This document shows, one piece after another, positions 1 through 9,784 of a stretch of 64,000 bases of DNA. The position numbers and the translations under genes were made by a program. Where the stretch lies: NCBI RefSeq assembly GCF_002367995.1, contig NZ_AP018207.1, positions 5,569,963-5,633,962 of the forward strand, in the 5' to 3' direction. How positions within the stretch are numbered: position 1 is the stretch's first letter; each line of letters starts with the position of its first letter. The notes under the pieces were generated by a model. It saw only the letters and a program-made list of their open reading frames with translations, ran no database searches and was not told the origin of the DNA. The stretch comes from Calothrix brevissima NIES-22 (GTDB lineage: Bacteria > Cyanobacteriota > Cyanobacteriia > Cyanobacteriales > Nostocaceae).

Positions 1-3000
1 ATAAGTCCATTAACTGTGATACTTCCAGTGGGAGAATTAATTGTTACTGGATCTTGGAAGCTGCTAGAGTTGATTGTAATTCCACCACTACCATCTTCAC
101 GCCCGATGGTAATGCTATTAAAGCCGTTTGCTAAGGCGTTGATGTCTGCTGTTGTCAAGTCTAAAGCAGCAGTATCGTTAGCAGCACCTAGAGTAATATT
201 TTGGCTAGTTGTCGTCGGTTGGAGTTTCAAGTTACCACTACCGCTTACAGTACCTGATGTGAAGTTAATCTCGTCAGCTTTTAGTGTCAGGTTGTTGCTA
301 CCTGCGGTTAAGGAGTTATTGAAAGCGATCGCGCTATTATTAGAAGTGAATGTTTTATCTCCTGTACCAGTCAAGGTAACAGCACTATTAAATATTTGAT
401 TACCTGTGGTTGTAATATTACTAGCCACATTATTATTAGAAGATTTAGTAGTTAAGCTACTTAATGGAGTTGTACCACCAACAGCAGCACCGAAAGTAAG
501 ATTTCCTGTACCTGCATTTAAGCTTAAATTACTGTCACCATTAATATTACTGCTGAAGTTAATATTACTATTATTTGTCTTGAAGTCTTGGTTAGTACCA
601 GTTAGACTAACTACAGTATTAAAGTTTTGATTTCCTGTGGTGCTAATATTACTAGCAACATTGGTATTTGCTGCTGTTAAAAATAAGCTACTTAATGGAG
701 TTGTATCACCAACAGCACCGCCGAAATTAATTTCACCTGTACCTGCATTTAAACTTAAATTACTGCTAGCATTAATATTACTGCTGAAGTTGATATTACT
801 ATTATTTGTCTTGAAGTCTTGGTTAGTACCAGTCAAGGTAACTGTACTCTGAAAATCTTGATTGCCTGTGGTGCTAATATTATTGGCAATATTGGTATTA
901 GCAGATGTCACAGTTAAACCAGTCAATGCAGATGTATTACCAACAGCACCGCCGAGAGTAATATCACCAATACCAGCATTTAAACTTAAATTACTGCCAC
1001 CATTAATCGTACTGCTGAATGCGATATTACTATTATTGGTTTTGAAGCTTTGGTTACTACCAGTCAGGCTAACTGTACTCTTAAATTGTTGCGCACCTGT
1101 AGTATTGATATTACTTGCAATATTTGTATTATTGGCGTTGACGTTTAAGTTACTCAACGCAGTTGTACCACCAACTTCACCGTCAAAGCTAATATTTGTG
1201 ATGGCATTGAGAGTTAAATTGCTATTACCATCTACTGTACCCTTAAAAGTAATATTATCCGCCTTAAAAGTATTAGCCGTACTAGTAAACTTGACAGGGT
1301 TATCAAATATTAAATCACCTGTTACAGTGAGGCTACTAGGAAGATTGGTATTAGAAAACGCCAGATTTAAACTACTTAATGGAGTTGTACCACCAATTAC
1401 ACCACCAAAATTAATCGCACCTGTACCAGCATTTAAAGTTAAATTACTAGCACCATCAATCGTACTGTCGAAGGTGATATTACTATTATTTGAATTAAAA
1501 GTTTGGTTAGTACCAGTCAGGGTAACAGGACTAGTAAATTGTTGATTGCCTGTGGTGTTAATATTACTTGCAATATTAGTATTTGCTGCTGTCACATTTA
1601 AACCAGTCAATGCATTTGTGCTACCAATAGCACCACCGACAGTAATGTTTCCTATACCTGCATTTAAGATTAAATTACTATTACCATTAATATTACTACT
1701 GAAGGTGATATTACTATTATTTGAATTTAAGGTTTGGTTAGTAGCACCAGTTAAGGTAATAGAACTAGTAAATTGTTGATTGCCTGTGGTGTTAATATTA
1801 CTTGCAATATTGGTATTTGCTGCTGTTGAAGATAAGTTATTTAAGGGAGTGGTGCCCCCAACTGAACTATTAAAGCTAATATTTGTGATGGCATTGAGAT
1901 TTAAATTATTATTGCCGTCTACTGTATCGTTAAAGGTAATATTACCAGCGTTGAACGTATTGGTAGTACTAGTAAGGTTGACAGGACTATTAAATATTAA
2001 ATCGCCTGTGACATTGAGGCTACTAGGAAGAGTAATATTGGAAAATGCCAGAGTTAAACTAGTCAATGGAGTTATACCACCAACAGTATCAGCGAAATTA
2101 ATATCACCTGTACCAGCATTTAAGCTCAAATTACTAGCACCATCAAGCGTACTATCGAAGGTGATATTATTATTATTTGAATTAAAAGTTTTACTACTAC
2201 CACCAGTTAAGATAACAGGACTAGTAAATTGTTGATTGCCTGTGGTGCTAATATTACTAGCAATCTTAGTATTAGCTGCTGTCAAAAATAAGTCAGTTAA
2301 TGCCGTTGTACCACCTACAGCACCACCCAAAGTAATATTTCCTGTACCAGCATTTAAGCTCAAATTACTAGCACCATCAAGCGTACTATCGAAGGTGATA
2401 TTACTATTATTTGAATCGAAAGTTTGGTTAGTACCACCAGTCAGGGTAACAGGACTAGTAAATTGTTGATGACCTGTGGTGCTAATATTACTAGCAACAT
2501 CGGTATTATCTGCTGTCAAAGATAAGCCAGTTAATTGAGTTGTACTACCAACATCACTAACTAAAGTAATATTTCCCGTACCAGCATTTAAGCTCAAATT
2601 ACTAGCACCATCAATCGTACTATTGAAGGTAATATTACTATTATTAGAATTGAAGTTTTGGGTAGTACCAGTTAAGGTAACAGAACTAGTAAATTGTTGA
2701 TTGCCTGTGGTGCTAATATTACTCGCAATATTGGTATTAGTAGCTGTCAAAGATAAGCCAGTTAATTGAGTTGTACCACCAACTGCGCCACCTAAAGTAA
2801 TATTTCCTGTACCTGCATTTAACGTTAGATTACTAGCACCATCAATCGTATTGTCGAAGGTGATATTACTATTATTTGAATTGAAAGTTTTACTACCACC
2901 ACCAGTCAGAGTAACGGAACTAGTAAATTGTTGATTGCCTGTGGTGCTAATATTACTCGCAATATTGGTATTAGCTGCTGTCAAAGATAAGCCAGTTAAT

Positions 3001-4480
3001 TGAGTTGTACCACCAACAGCACCGCCTAAAGTAATATTTCCAGTACCTGCATTCAAGCTCAAATTACTAGCACCATCAATCGTACTGTTGAAGGTGATAT
3101 TACTATTATTGGTATTGAAGTTTTGGTTAGTACCGCCAGTTAAAGTAACAGGACTAGTAAATTGTTGATTACCTGTGGTGCTAATATTACTAACAACATT
3201 GGTATTATCTGCTGTTAAAGATAAGCCAGTTAATTGAGTTGTACCACCAACAGCGCCACTTAAAGTAATATTTCCTGTGCCTGCATTTAAGGTTAAATTA
3301 CTAGCACCATCAATCGTACTGTCGAAAGTGATATTACTATTATTTGCATTGAAAGTTTGGTTGTTACCACCAGTTAAGGTAACAGGACTAGTAAATTGTT
3401 GATTACCTGTAGTTCTAATATTACTAGCAACATTGGTATTTACTGCCGTCAAAGATAAACCAGTTAATTGAGTTGTACCACCAACAGCACCACCTAAAGT
3501 AATATTTCCTGTGCCTGCATTTAAGGTTAAATTACTGGCACCATTAATACTATTGCTGAAGGAGATATTACTATTATTTGAATTGAAAAGTTTGCTACCA
3601 CCACCAGTCAGAGTAACAGAACTATTAAATTGTTGATTGCCTGTAGTGGTAATATTACTAGCAATATTGGTATTAGTCGCTGTCACAGATAAGCCAGTTA
3701 ATGCAGTTGTACCACCAACAGCAGCATTAAAGCTAATATTTGTAATTGCATTGAGAGTTAAATTGCTATTGCCATCTACTGTACTATTAAAGGTAATATT
3801 ATCAGCCTTAAAAGTATTAGTAGCACTAGTAAGGTTAACAGGGTTATCAAATATTAAATCGCCTGTAACATCTAGATTACCGGGAAAATTAATATTGGAA
3901 AATACCAGATTTAAACTACTTAATGGAGTTATACTACCAACTAAACCACCTAAAGTAATATTTCCTGTACCTGCATTTAACGTTAGATTACTAGCACCAT
4001 CAATCGTATTGTCGAAGGTGATATTACTATTATTTGAATTGAAAGTTTTACTACCACCACCAGTTAAGGTAACAGGACTAGTAAATTGTTGATTGCCTGT
4101 GGTGCTAATATTACTTGCAATATTGGTATTTGCTGCTGTCAACGATAAGCCAGTTAATGCAGTTGTACCACCAACTGCGCCGCCTAAAGTAATATTTCCT
4201 GTACCTGCATTTAACGTTAAATTACTGCCACCATTAATTGTATTACTGAAGGAAATATTACTATTATTTGAATTGAAGGTTTTGCTACCACCACCAGTTA
4301 AGGTAACAGGACTAGTAAATTGTTGATTGCCTGTGGTGCTAATATTACTTGCAATATTGGTATTTGCTGCTGTCAACGATAAGCCAGTTAATGCAGTTGT
4401 ACCACCAACTGCGCCGCCTAAAGTAATATTTCCTGTACCTGCATTTAACGTTAAATCTTCCGCACCGTTAATAGTGCTGT
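1..4480 (-). repeat. Array of ~18 imperfect 222-235 bp repeats inside tpsA
   Basis: The segment encoding GGTTALTGLSLTAANTNIAS recurs with spacing of about 221-235 bp, at roughly + positions 469, 703, 931, 1162, 1385, 1616, 1849, 2070, 2305, 2540, 2771, 3006, 3238, 3471, 3706, 3929, 4160 and 4394. Most units are about 231-235 bp. Shorter units of about 222 bp (near 1162-1385, 1849-2070 and 3706-3929) carry a different internal sequence (ITNISFDGEV-like), giving a higher-order pattern. Neighbouring copies such as those at 4093 and 4327 are almost identical, pointing to recent duplication or gene conversion. All units keep the reading frame. The array continues past the left edge. Confidence 0.9.
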
Positions 4481-6302
4481 TAAAGCTAATATTACCTGTA
4501 CCAGAACCAGTCGTGATGCTGGTAGCGCTACCCCCAAGGTTAACAGCACCGTTGAAGCTAATATTTCCGCCAGCCGTATTAGCAGAAGAGTTGATACTGT
4601 TACCAATGGTAATGCTACCACCTGTTGTTGTCAGACTGATTTGACCACCATTGCCATTTGTGGCGGAAGAATTTAAACTGCCTGTAGCGATCGCACCTGT
4701 AGCCTTGTCAGTACTTAAGGTGATACCACCACCATTTTCACCATTTGTTGTTGTTGAGGTGTTAATATTGCCTACCTCAATACTGCCATCTGCTAAGTTT
4801 AAGGGAGGCGCAGGTAATTTGAAGGTTGTACCTCCCTGATTTGAGGGAATATTATCGCCTGTCACTGAATTTAACCCAGCACGTACAATCAAAGCGCGAC
4901 TGGTTGTCAACTCTGTGAAGTCTGGATCGTTTGCAGGAATATTAGCACTAGTATCTGCTGATGTAATGGTAATATTTCCGCCCTTGACACTCCCTGTCGT
5001 CTCTATCTTTAAGGCTGCGCCAGTGTAATTCCCAAACTCAACATCACTGTTAGCTGTGATAATCGGATCGAAGTAACTAACAAAATTACCTGCACCGCCT
5101 GATAGATTGCGAATGCTAAATTGTCCACCACTGCGAAAATGGGCGTCACCAGAAACATTACCATCACTAACTAAACTCAAGTTATTACCACTGACAAAGG
5201 GTGTCTGGGGATGATTCAAAGCGAAAATATCAATACTTTGATTTCCCTGGATATAAAGATTACCCCCAGCTTGGGCTAAAAAAGGATTGGCGACAGTATC
5301 CCGTGCTAAGACTGTGTTTTTTGCTAATAAATTTAAATCGCCAGTGGTGCGCAGTTGACTTTCTGGCAAAATTAAATTTTGGGCGGCGTTAAGGGTAGCT
5401 GTTTTTGCTGTTACGCCTGTAACGGCTACATCCCCAGCATTGACGGGGATACCTGATGCAGCTAGTTGCACCTGTCCATTATTAACTGTCAAACTTTGAT
5501 TATTGGCCGTACCTCTACCAGTTAATAATTTTGGTAATGAGGCTACAGAAACATTTCCCGATACAGCTGCGTTGGCGGGAATTTCTAAACTGAGTAAATG
5601 TCCTGCTTGACTAATACGGATGAGATTTTGTCCTGGTACGGAGGCGACGGTAATATTACCTGCTGGTGCAGATAGCTGTCCGGTGCTAACTACTGTACCA
5701 CCCAGTAAATTTAAATTACCTGCATTTACAGTCAAATTACCCAGGTTAATAATACTCCCTGGTTGAGATGTGTTGAAACTAAAGCTTGTGGGGTTACCGA
5801 TTAAAGCTGCGTAGTTATTATTACCTGATGCCTGAAACCAATTGCCACCAATACCAATAGCATTAGCAGTACTGACGGTAAAATCAGCCGGTACATTTAA
5901 GCTGGCGTTAGCACCAAACATAAAGCCAGCCGGATTGAGCAAAAATAGATTAGAATTCCCGCCAGTAACTTGAATTAAACCGTTAATAATGGAAGGATCG
6001 CCGCCAACTACCCGCCCTAAGATATTGTGCACATTCGGGTTAGACAAAAAATTGGCGATTTGGTTGTTATCTAAGCCAAATTGTTGAAAACTGTGGAAAA
6101 GATTGGCTTTATCACCGGATAGAGTACCACCACTAATATCTAACTGGTTACCGTTAGGCGTAACTATAGTATTTGTACTGTCAACTGCTGGTGTAATTGA
6201 CTGCCCTTTAGCTGGAGCGATCGCACCTAAAGAAAATATCTGCGCGATCGCTTGACTCACAATCAGTATTAATAGGTTAATCTTTTGTGCTAGTGAATTC
6301 AT
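1..6302 (-). CDS. TpsA-type filamentous haemagglutinin-like adhesin (3' end outside window)
   Basis: Large secreted adhesin or exoprotein of a two-partner secretion (TPS) system, exported through the outer membrane by its TpsB partner (divergent gene at 7814). Reading starts at ATG 6302 and stays open to the left edge: about 2100 codons with no stop. The N-terminus has a hydrophobic signal-like stretch, then the TPS secretion domain, recognised by NLFHSFQQF, ILGRVVGG, LIQVTGGNSNLFLLNP and GFMFGANASL. After residue ~600 the protein becomes a long array of ~74-78-residue repeats rich in Gly, Asn, Thr and Ser (motifs GTGNITLGG, TALTGLSLTAANTNIASN, TFNSNNSNISF), as expected for a right-handed beta-helix stalk. 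The gene downstream of the trypsin-like protein is on the same strand, 226 bp away, so co-transcription is plausible but a hairpin lies between them. The ligand is unknown. The plus strand over the repeats is also open for long stretches, a by-product of repeat composition. Confidence 0.9.
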   Translation of the reverse strand, partial: MNSLAQKINLLILIVSQAIAQIFSLGAIAPAKGQSITPAVDSTNTIVTPNGNQLDISGGTLSGDKANLFHSFQQFGLDNNQIANFLSNPNVHNILGRVVGGDPSIINGLIQVTGGNSNLFLLNPAGFMFGANASLNVPADFTVSTANAIGIGGNWFQASGNNNYAALIGNPTSFSFNTSQPGSIINLGNLTVNAGNLNLLGGTVVSTGQLSAPAGNITVASVPGQNLIRISQAGHLLSLEIPANAAVSGNVSVASLPKLLTGRGTANNQSLTVNNGQVQLAASGIPVNAGDVAVTGVTAKTATLNAAQNLILPESQLRTTGDLNLLAKNTVLARDTVANPFLAQAGGNLYIQGNQSIDIFALNHPQTPFVSGNNLSLVSDGNVSGDAHFRSGGQFSIRNLSGGAGNFVSYFDPIITANSDVEFGNYTGAALKIETTGSVKGGNITITSADTSANIPANDPDFTELTTSRALIVRAGLNSVTGDNIPSNQGGTTFKLPAPPLNLADGSIEVGNINTSTTTNGENGGGITLSTDKATGAIATGSLNSSATNGNGGQISLTTTGGSITIGNSINSSANTAGGNISFNGAVNLGGSATSITTGSGTGNISFNSTINGAEDLTLNAGTGNITLGGAVGGTTALTGLSLTAANTNIASNISTTGNQQFTSPVTLTGGGSKTFNSNNSNISFSNTINGGSNLTLNAGTGNITLGGAVGGTTALTGLSLTAANTNIASNISTTGNQQFTSPVTLTGGGSKTFNSNNSNITFDNTIDGASNLTLNAGTGNITLGGLVGSITPLSSLNLVFSNINFPGNLDVTGDLIFDNPVNLTSATNTFKADNITFNSTVDGNSNLTLNAITNISFNAAVGGTTALTGLSVTATNTNIASNITTTGNQQFNSSVTLTGGGSKLFNSNNSNISFSNSINGASNLTLNAGTGNITLGGAVGGTTQLTGLSLTAVNTNVASNIRTTGNQQFTSPVTLTGGNNQTFNANNSNITFDSTIDGASNLTLNAGTGNITLSGAVGGTTQLTGLSLTADNTNVVSNISTTGNQQFTSPVTLTGGTNQNFNTNNSNITFNSTIDGASNLSLNAGTGNITLGGAVGGTTQLTGLSLTAANTNIASNISTTGNQQFTSSVTLTGGGSKTFNSNNSNITFDNTIDGASNLTLNAGTGNITLGGAVGGTTQLTGLSLTATNTNIASNISTTGNQQFTSSVTLTGTTQNFNSNNSNITFNSTIDGASNLSLNAGTGNITLVSDVGSTTQLTGLSLTADNTDVASNISTTGHQQFTSPVTLTGGTNQTFDSNNSNITFDSTLDGASNLSLNAGTGNITLGGAVGGTTALTDLFLTAANTKIASNISTTGNQQFTSPVILTGGSSKTFNSNNNNITFDSTLDGASNLSLNAGTGDINFADTVGGITPLTSLTLAFSNITLPSSLNVTGDLIFNSPVNLTSTTNTFNAGNITFNDTVDGNNNLNLNAITNISFNSSVGGTTPLNNLSSTAANTNIASNINTTGNQQFTSSITLTGATNQTLNSNNSNITFSSNINGNSNLILNAGIGNITVGGAIGSTNALTGLNVTAANTNIASNINTTGNQQFTSPVTLTGTNQTFNSNNSNITFDSTIDGASNLTLNAGTGAINFGGVIGGTTPLSSLNLAFSNTNLPSSLTVTGDLIFDNPVKFTSTANTFKADNITFKGTVDGNSNLTLNAITNISFDGEVGGTTALSNLNVNANNTNIASNINTTGAQQFKSTVSLTGSNQSFKTNNSNIAFSSTINGGSNLSLNAGIGDITLGGAVGNTSALTGLTVTSANTNIANNISTTGNQDFQSTVTLTGTNQDFKTNNSNINFSSNINASSNLSLNAGTGEINFGGAVGDTTPLSSLFLTAANTNVASNISTTGNQNFNTVVSLTGTNQDFKTNNSNINFSSNINGDSNLSLNAGTGNLTFGAAVGGTTPLSSLTTKSSNNNVASNITTTGNQIFNSAVTLTGTGDKTFTSNNSAIAFNNSLTAGSNNLTLKADEINFTSGTVSGSGNLKLQPTTTSQNITLGAANDTAALDLTTADINALANGFNSITIGREDGSGGITINSSSFQDPVTINSPTGSITVNGL

Positions 6303-6352
6303 AGTATTTTTCGCTATACAGGTAACTCAGTTACTGTGGTATTAGGGTATAA

Positions 6353-6395
6353 AAAAGCAGCAAGAAATTCCCCCATCCCAGCAGATGGGGGAATT
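6353..6395 (-). terminator. Strong hairpin between the trypsin-like gene and tpsA
   Basis: A perfect 12-bp inverted repeat (6366-6377 and 6384-6395, loop 6378-6383) with a GGGGG/CCCCC core. On the minus strand it is followed after 7-8 nt by a run of six T (6353-6358). This resembles an intrinsic terminator or attenuator that would lower read-through from the upstream gene into tpsA, whose start is 51 bp downstream. A processing or stability hairpin is the alternative. Confidence 0.5.
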
Positions 6396-6528
6396 GTTGA
6401 CCACTCAAAACCTTGGTGGATGTGCTATCTTCACCTAAATTCGATTTAGAGTGTCCGACAGCGCCCTATTACTACTATTGTCAGCATTGATACTGAGTCT
6501 TCCTAAGAGCTTTTACTTAATTGCCAAG

Positions 6529-7398
6529 TTACCGATTCACAGCCTCAATATCTGTCTCGAAAATTTCTTGTTGGAAATTAAATGGTATGTTGCCTCTCAG
6601 GGACATAGTTAATAATGGCGGTGTCAGGTCTAATCTAACACGCATTCTCGAATAATTACGCAATTGGCTAAACCCCCTTCTTTTGCCCAATGTCTTGCTC
6701 TGGTTTTGGTTTTTATCGAATAGCGTCACTACACGCCCTGAACTATCAAATACCGGGCCGCCTGCTAATCCTGATAAATTATACTGAGGAGGTAAGTTAG
6801 TATAAGTACGGGACTTATCTTTTTTCTGTAACTCTGTGACATGAAACATCCGGTTGTTCCCGCTAGGCGGGTTAGCGAATCCACCGACGTATACACCATT
6901 ACAAAGCTGCGGATCTGCTTGTTGACAATCTACAGGATCTTTTGTTTCGATTAATTTGGCAATTTCATAATTGCGATCGCTCTTAAAACGCACAATGGCT
7001 AAATCTTCACCCGGAATTTCTTCAATATCTGCGGCAGAAATTCTGATTTTTTGGCGCTTATTACCCCCTACACCGGAAGATAATGGTGTAATAATGTCAT
7101 ATTGAATATTCTTGTCTTGTACTACCTTCTTGGTTGTGAATACGGCGTAAACGTTGGTTCCTCCTTCTTGATAGACACCGCTAATCACCCCCGAACCCGC
7201 CGCACCCACACTAGGCTCAATCCTGACTACCGTTGCTTGCGCGATCGCTGCTATTTCTTTTGGCTGCAATTCCTTAGCGTTGTCTGACTTTTGATTAATA
7301 GCTGGCGATTGCACAGCCTTTTGCGCCAGCGCCGGTACAACTCCTGTGAGGATCGTGACACCAGCTAGACAACTTGCTACTAAAGATTTGTTTAACAT
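6529..7398 (-). CDS. Secreted trypsin-like protein lacking catalytic His and Ser (pseudo-protease)
   Basis: A 289-residue exported protein with a clear signal peptide (cleavage near ALA-Q, residues 23-26) and a trypsin-like (S1/DegP-like) fold as seen in cyanobacterial periplasmic proteases. Recognisable landmarks are GSGVI (68-72), the VYAVFTTKKVV strand (83-93), EDLAIVRF (131-138), VYVGGFANPP (169-178) and GLAGGPVFDSSGRVV (210-224). The usual family motifs at these places are TxxHVV, DLAVV and GMSGGPV. Here His is replaced by Lys91 and the nucleophile Ser by Ala212, while Asp132 remains, so I infer no peptidase activity. Cys158 and Cys166 could form a disulfide. It sits upstream of tpsA on the same strand and divergent from tpsB, suggesting a binding, chaperone or scaffold role for the adhesin. 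Start: ATG 7398, followed directly by the signal peptide. Confidence 0.8.
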   Translation of the reverse strand: MLNKSLVASCLAGVTILTGVVPALAQKAVQSPAINQKSDNAKELQPKEIAAIAQATVVRIEPSVGAAGSGVISGVYQEGGTNVYAVFTTKKVVQDKNIQYDIITPLSSGVGGNKRQKIRISAADIEEIPGEDLAIVRFKSDRNYEIAKLIETKDPVDCQQADPQLCNGVYVGGFANPPSGNNRMFHVTELQKKDKSRTYTNLPPQYNLSGLAGGPVFDSSGRVVTLFDKNQNQSKTLGKRRGFSQLRNYSRMRVRLDLTPPLLTMSLRGNIPFNFQQEIFETDIEAVNR

Positions 7399-7813
7399 TT
7401 ACTTTCCTTCCCCTTGGATGCTAATCTGCCTCAGTTGTTGATTCAGACGTAGATAGAAACAATCTGCTTGGTTATTGCTACTAAATACAAATTTTGGTGA
7501 ATTTGTATTCATTTTCTGCTGCTATAGTGCTTTAGCCTTATTTTTAGTATCTAAACCACGCCTATAAAAAAACACACAAGAAATACTTAAATTTTAACCG
7601 ATCACATATCAATTTAATATAAAACCGCGTAATTACGGATATTTTTACAGAAAAAATACATAAAATATAAGAATTCTCCAAAAAAGCTCAAAATCATCCA
7701 TCTCATGCGGCAATTGGTTTTTATAGCTTTATAAAGATTCTGTAAAATGTGATATTTATTACGTATGATTGAGTATTAGTGCTTAAGTAAAATTTTTATT
7801 GTGTAACAAAAAA
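7399..7813. other. AT-rich divergent intergenic region of the TPS locus
   Basis: About 415 bp between the divergent starts of the trypsin-like gene and tpsB. It is strongly AT-rich with several A- and T-runs, and contains no convincing ORF, tRNA or repeat. Promoters for both directions must lie here. I do not see a clear -35/-10 pair or a recognisable operator. Confidence 0.5.
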
Positions 7814-9583
7814 ATGTATTCTTTATTACAGAAATTTGGCGCGGGGATGATATTTTTATTTTCTAGCAGCCTGATGATTGCTGGGATATTCCCTAATTAT
7901 GCTGATGCCAAATTAGCCACAGCAATATCAACGGCAGCTAGCAATACATCTTTGCATCTCAACAGTCAACCAGAGAAAAAGGGACAAGGGCAAAGAGATC
8001 CTTTTGCGCCTAACTTTGCCGATAAATTAGAGATTTCCCAAGCAACACCCACCCCAGAAGCTTCACCAACGCCAGATTCTCCGCAGATTACCGTCACTAA
8101 AATCGATTTGCAAGGTAGTAGTTTTGCCGAATCAACTGCCATTCAGTCTATTTTGAAGACTGTAGAAGGACAGACAGTCAGTTTAGCCCAGTTGAAGAAT
8201 ATTGCAGACCGAATTACTGGTTGGTATTTTGAGCAAGGCTACATTACCTCAGAAGCAATTGTAGACGAGTCATCTATTAAAGATGGCGTCGTCAAAATTC
8301 AGGTAATTGAAGGTACTATCCAAGAAATTCAAATTGACCCACCGACAAAACGCATTCATCCTGATTATGTGCGATCGCGGATTGCAATGGGCAGTCACAA
8401 ACCTTTTTCGCAACCCAAGCTAGAAGAACAATTAAGATTATTGCAAATTGACCCGCTATTTAGCAAAGTAGAAGCTAGTATTCGTCCGGGAACCAATCCA
8501 GGTCAAAGTATTGTCGTAGTGCGCGTCACCGAAGCCGAACCTTTTGACTTAGTTTTGAGTGCAGATAACTATTCTCCCCCTAGTTTGGGTTCGGAAAGAT
8601 TGGGTATTGGTGCTATTTATCGCAACCTGACAGGAATTGGCGACCAAATCAGCGCCAGTTATTACTTTTCGACTAAAAGTGGCGGTTCCAATCTTTACGA
8701 CTTTAGCTATCAAGTACCGCTAAATCCCATGAACGGGACTTTGCAATTAAGAACTGCAATTAACCAAGTCAAAGTCGTTCAAGCACCATTCGACATATTT
8801 GACATTCGCGGTGAATCTAGTTTGTATGAAATTACCTACCGCCAGCCAATAGTGCGATCGCTCGCTCAAGAATTTGCTTTATCCTTAGGTTTTAGCGTCC
8901 AAAACGGTCAAACATTCACCTTTGCAGGGCCAACCCCCTTTGGTATCGGGCCTGACAATGATGGTAATAGCCAAACCCGAACAATTAGATTTAGCCAAGA
9001 TTACGTACAACGCAGTCTTGAGGGTGTTTGGGGATTGCGATCGCAATTTAACTTTGGCATAGGTGCTTTTGATGCTACCATTAACGACGACCCCAAACCC
9101 GATGGTCGGTTTTTTAGTTGGTTATTGCAACTACAGCGACAGCAAAAGTTAAGTCAAAATAATTTGTTAATTGCCCAACTTGACTTACAACTTACACCCA
9201 ATGGTTTATTACCCTCTCAACAATTTGTCATAGGTGGCGGTCAATCAGTACGTGGCTATCGTCAAAATGTCCGCGCAGGTGATAATGGATTGCGATTATC
9301 TCTAGAAAACCGCATCGGTTTACAACAAGACCCTAAAAATGGTCAAGATGTACTGCAATTAGCACCATTTTTTGATTTGGGATATATCTGGAATGTCGAT
9401 AATAACCCCAACCTGATCCAAAAACAAAAGTTTATCAGTGGTTTAGGGCTAGGTGTTTTATGGAAACCCCTACCAGATTTTAACTTGCGCGTAGATTATG
9501 CCGTTCCCCTAATTGAGCTAGACGATCGCGGAACAAATGCGCAAGATGACGGCTTGTACTTTAGCGTTGGCTTACATCTTTGA
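7814..9583 (+). CDS. ShlB/FhaC/HecB-family two-partner secretion transporter (TpsB)
   Basis: Outer-membrane transporter that exports the TpsA partner. From ATG 7814 the protein has 589 residues: a signal peptide (to about residue 35, ending near YADA), a Pro/Thr-rich linker (PTPEASPTPDSP), POTRA domains (about 85-235; VTKIDLQGSSFAES, GVVKIQVIEGTI) and a C-terminal 16-strand beta-barrel of the haemolysin activator type. The VRGYRQN motif of loop 6, needed for secretion in this family, is near residue 477, and the protein ends in an aromatic-rich strand (YFSVGLHL), typical of outer-membrane proteins. An in-frame TTG at 7799 would add five residues (MCNKK), but ATG 7814 leads straight into the signal peptide. 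The divergent tpsA makes the partnership likely. Confidence 0.93.
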   Translation: MYSLLQKFGAGMIFLFSSSLMIAGIFPNYADAKLATAISTAASNTSLHLNSQPEKKGQGQRDPFAPNFADKLEISQATPTPEASPTPDSPQITVTKIDLQGSSFAESTAIQSILKTVEGQTVSLAQLKNIADRITGWYFEQGYITSEAIVDESSIKDGVVKIQVIEGTIQEIQIDPPTKRIHPDYVRSRIAMGSHKPFSQPKLEEQLRLLQIDPLFSKVEASIRPGTNPGQSIVVVRVTEAEPFDLVLSADNYSPPSLGSERLGIGAIYRNLTGIGDQISASYYFSTKSGGSNLYDFSYQVPLNPMNGTLQLRTAINQVKVVQAPFDIFDIRGESSLYEITYRQPIVRSLAQEFALSLGFSVQNGQTFTFAGPTPFGIGPDNDGNSQTRTIRFSQDYVQRSLEGVWGLRSQFNFGIGAFDATINDDPKPDGRFFSWLLQLQRQQKLSQNNLLIAQLDLQLTPNGLLPSQQFVIGGGQSVRGYRQNVRAGDNGLRLSLENRIGLQQDPKNGQDVLQLAPFFDLGYIWNVDNNPNLIQKQKFISGLGLGVLWKPLPDFNLRVDYAVPLIELDDRGTNAQDDGLYFSVGLHL

Positions 9584-9595
9584 CAAACTCATTTG

Positions 9596-9745
9596 TGGAC
9601 AAGGGAAGGGGGACAAGGAGGACAAGGGGGACAAGGGGGACAAGGAGGACAAGGGGGAAAAACCCACAAACAAGCATAAAAATTTCTCTTCTCTAGTCCC
9701 TAGCTCCTAGTCCCTAACCCCTAGTCCCTAGCCCCTAACCCCTCG
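9596..9745. repeat. Two short tandem repeat arrays (GGGGGACAA-type and CTAGTCC-type)
   Basis: 9596-9657 is an array of about seven imperfect 9-bp units GGGGGACAA/GGAGGACAA. 9695-9742 is an array of the heptamer CTAGTCC or CTAACCC. Both unit types recur elsewhere in this window (36362-36412, 24259-24295, 54990-55029). They resemble the short tandemly repeated repetitive (STRR) sequences known from heterocystous cyanobacteria. Confidence 0.85.
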
Positions 9746-9784
9746 CTTCAGTCACAATAAAGATAAAGATATCTAAATTGAGCC

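Noticed and set aside
862-1545. 227-codon plus-strand ORF and its many relatives opposite the adhesin repeats
   Set aside because: They mirror the tpsA frame exactly, repeat with its period, lack ribosome sites and have an unnatural Leu/Val/Pro composition.
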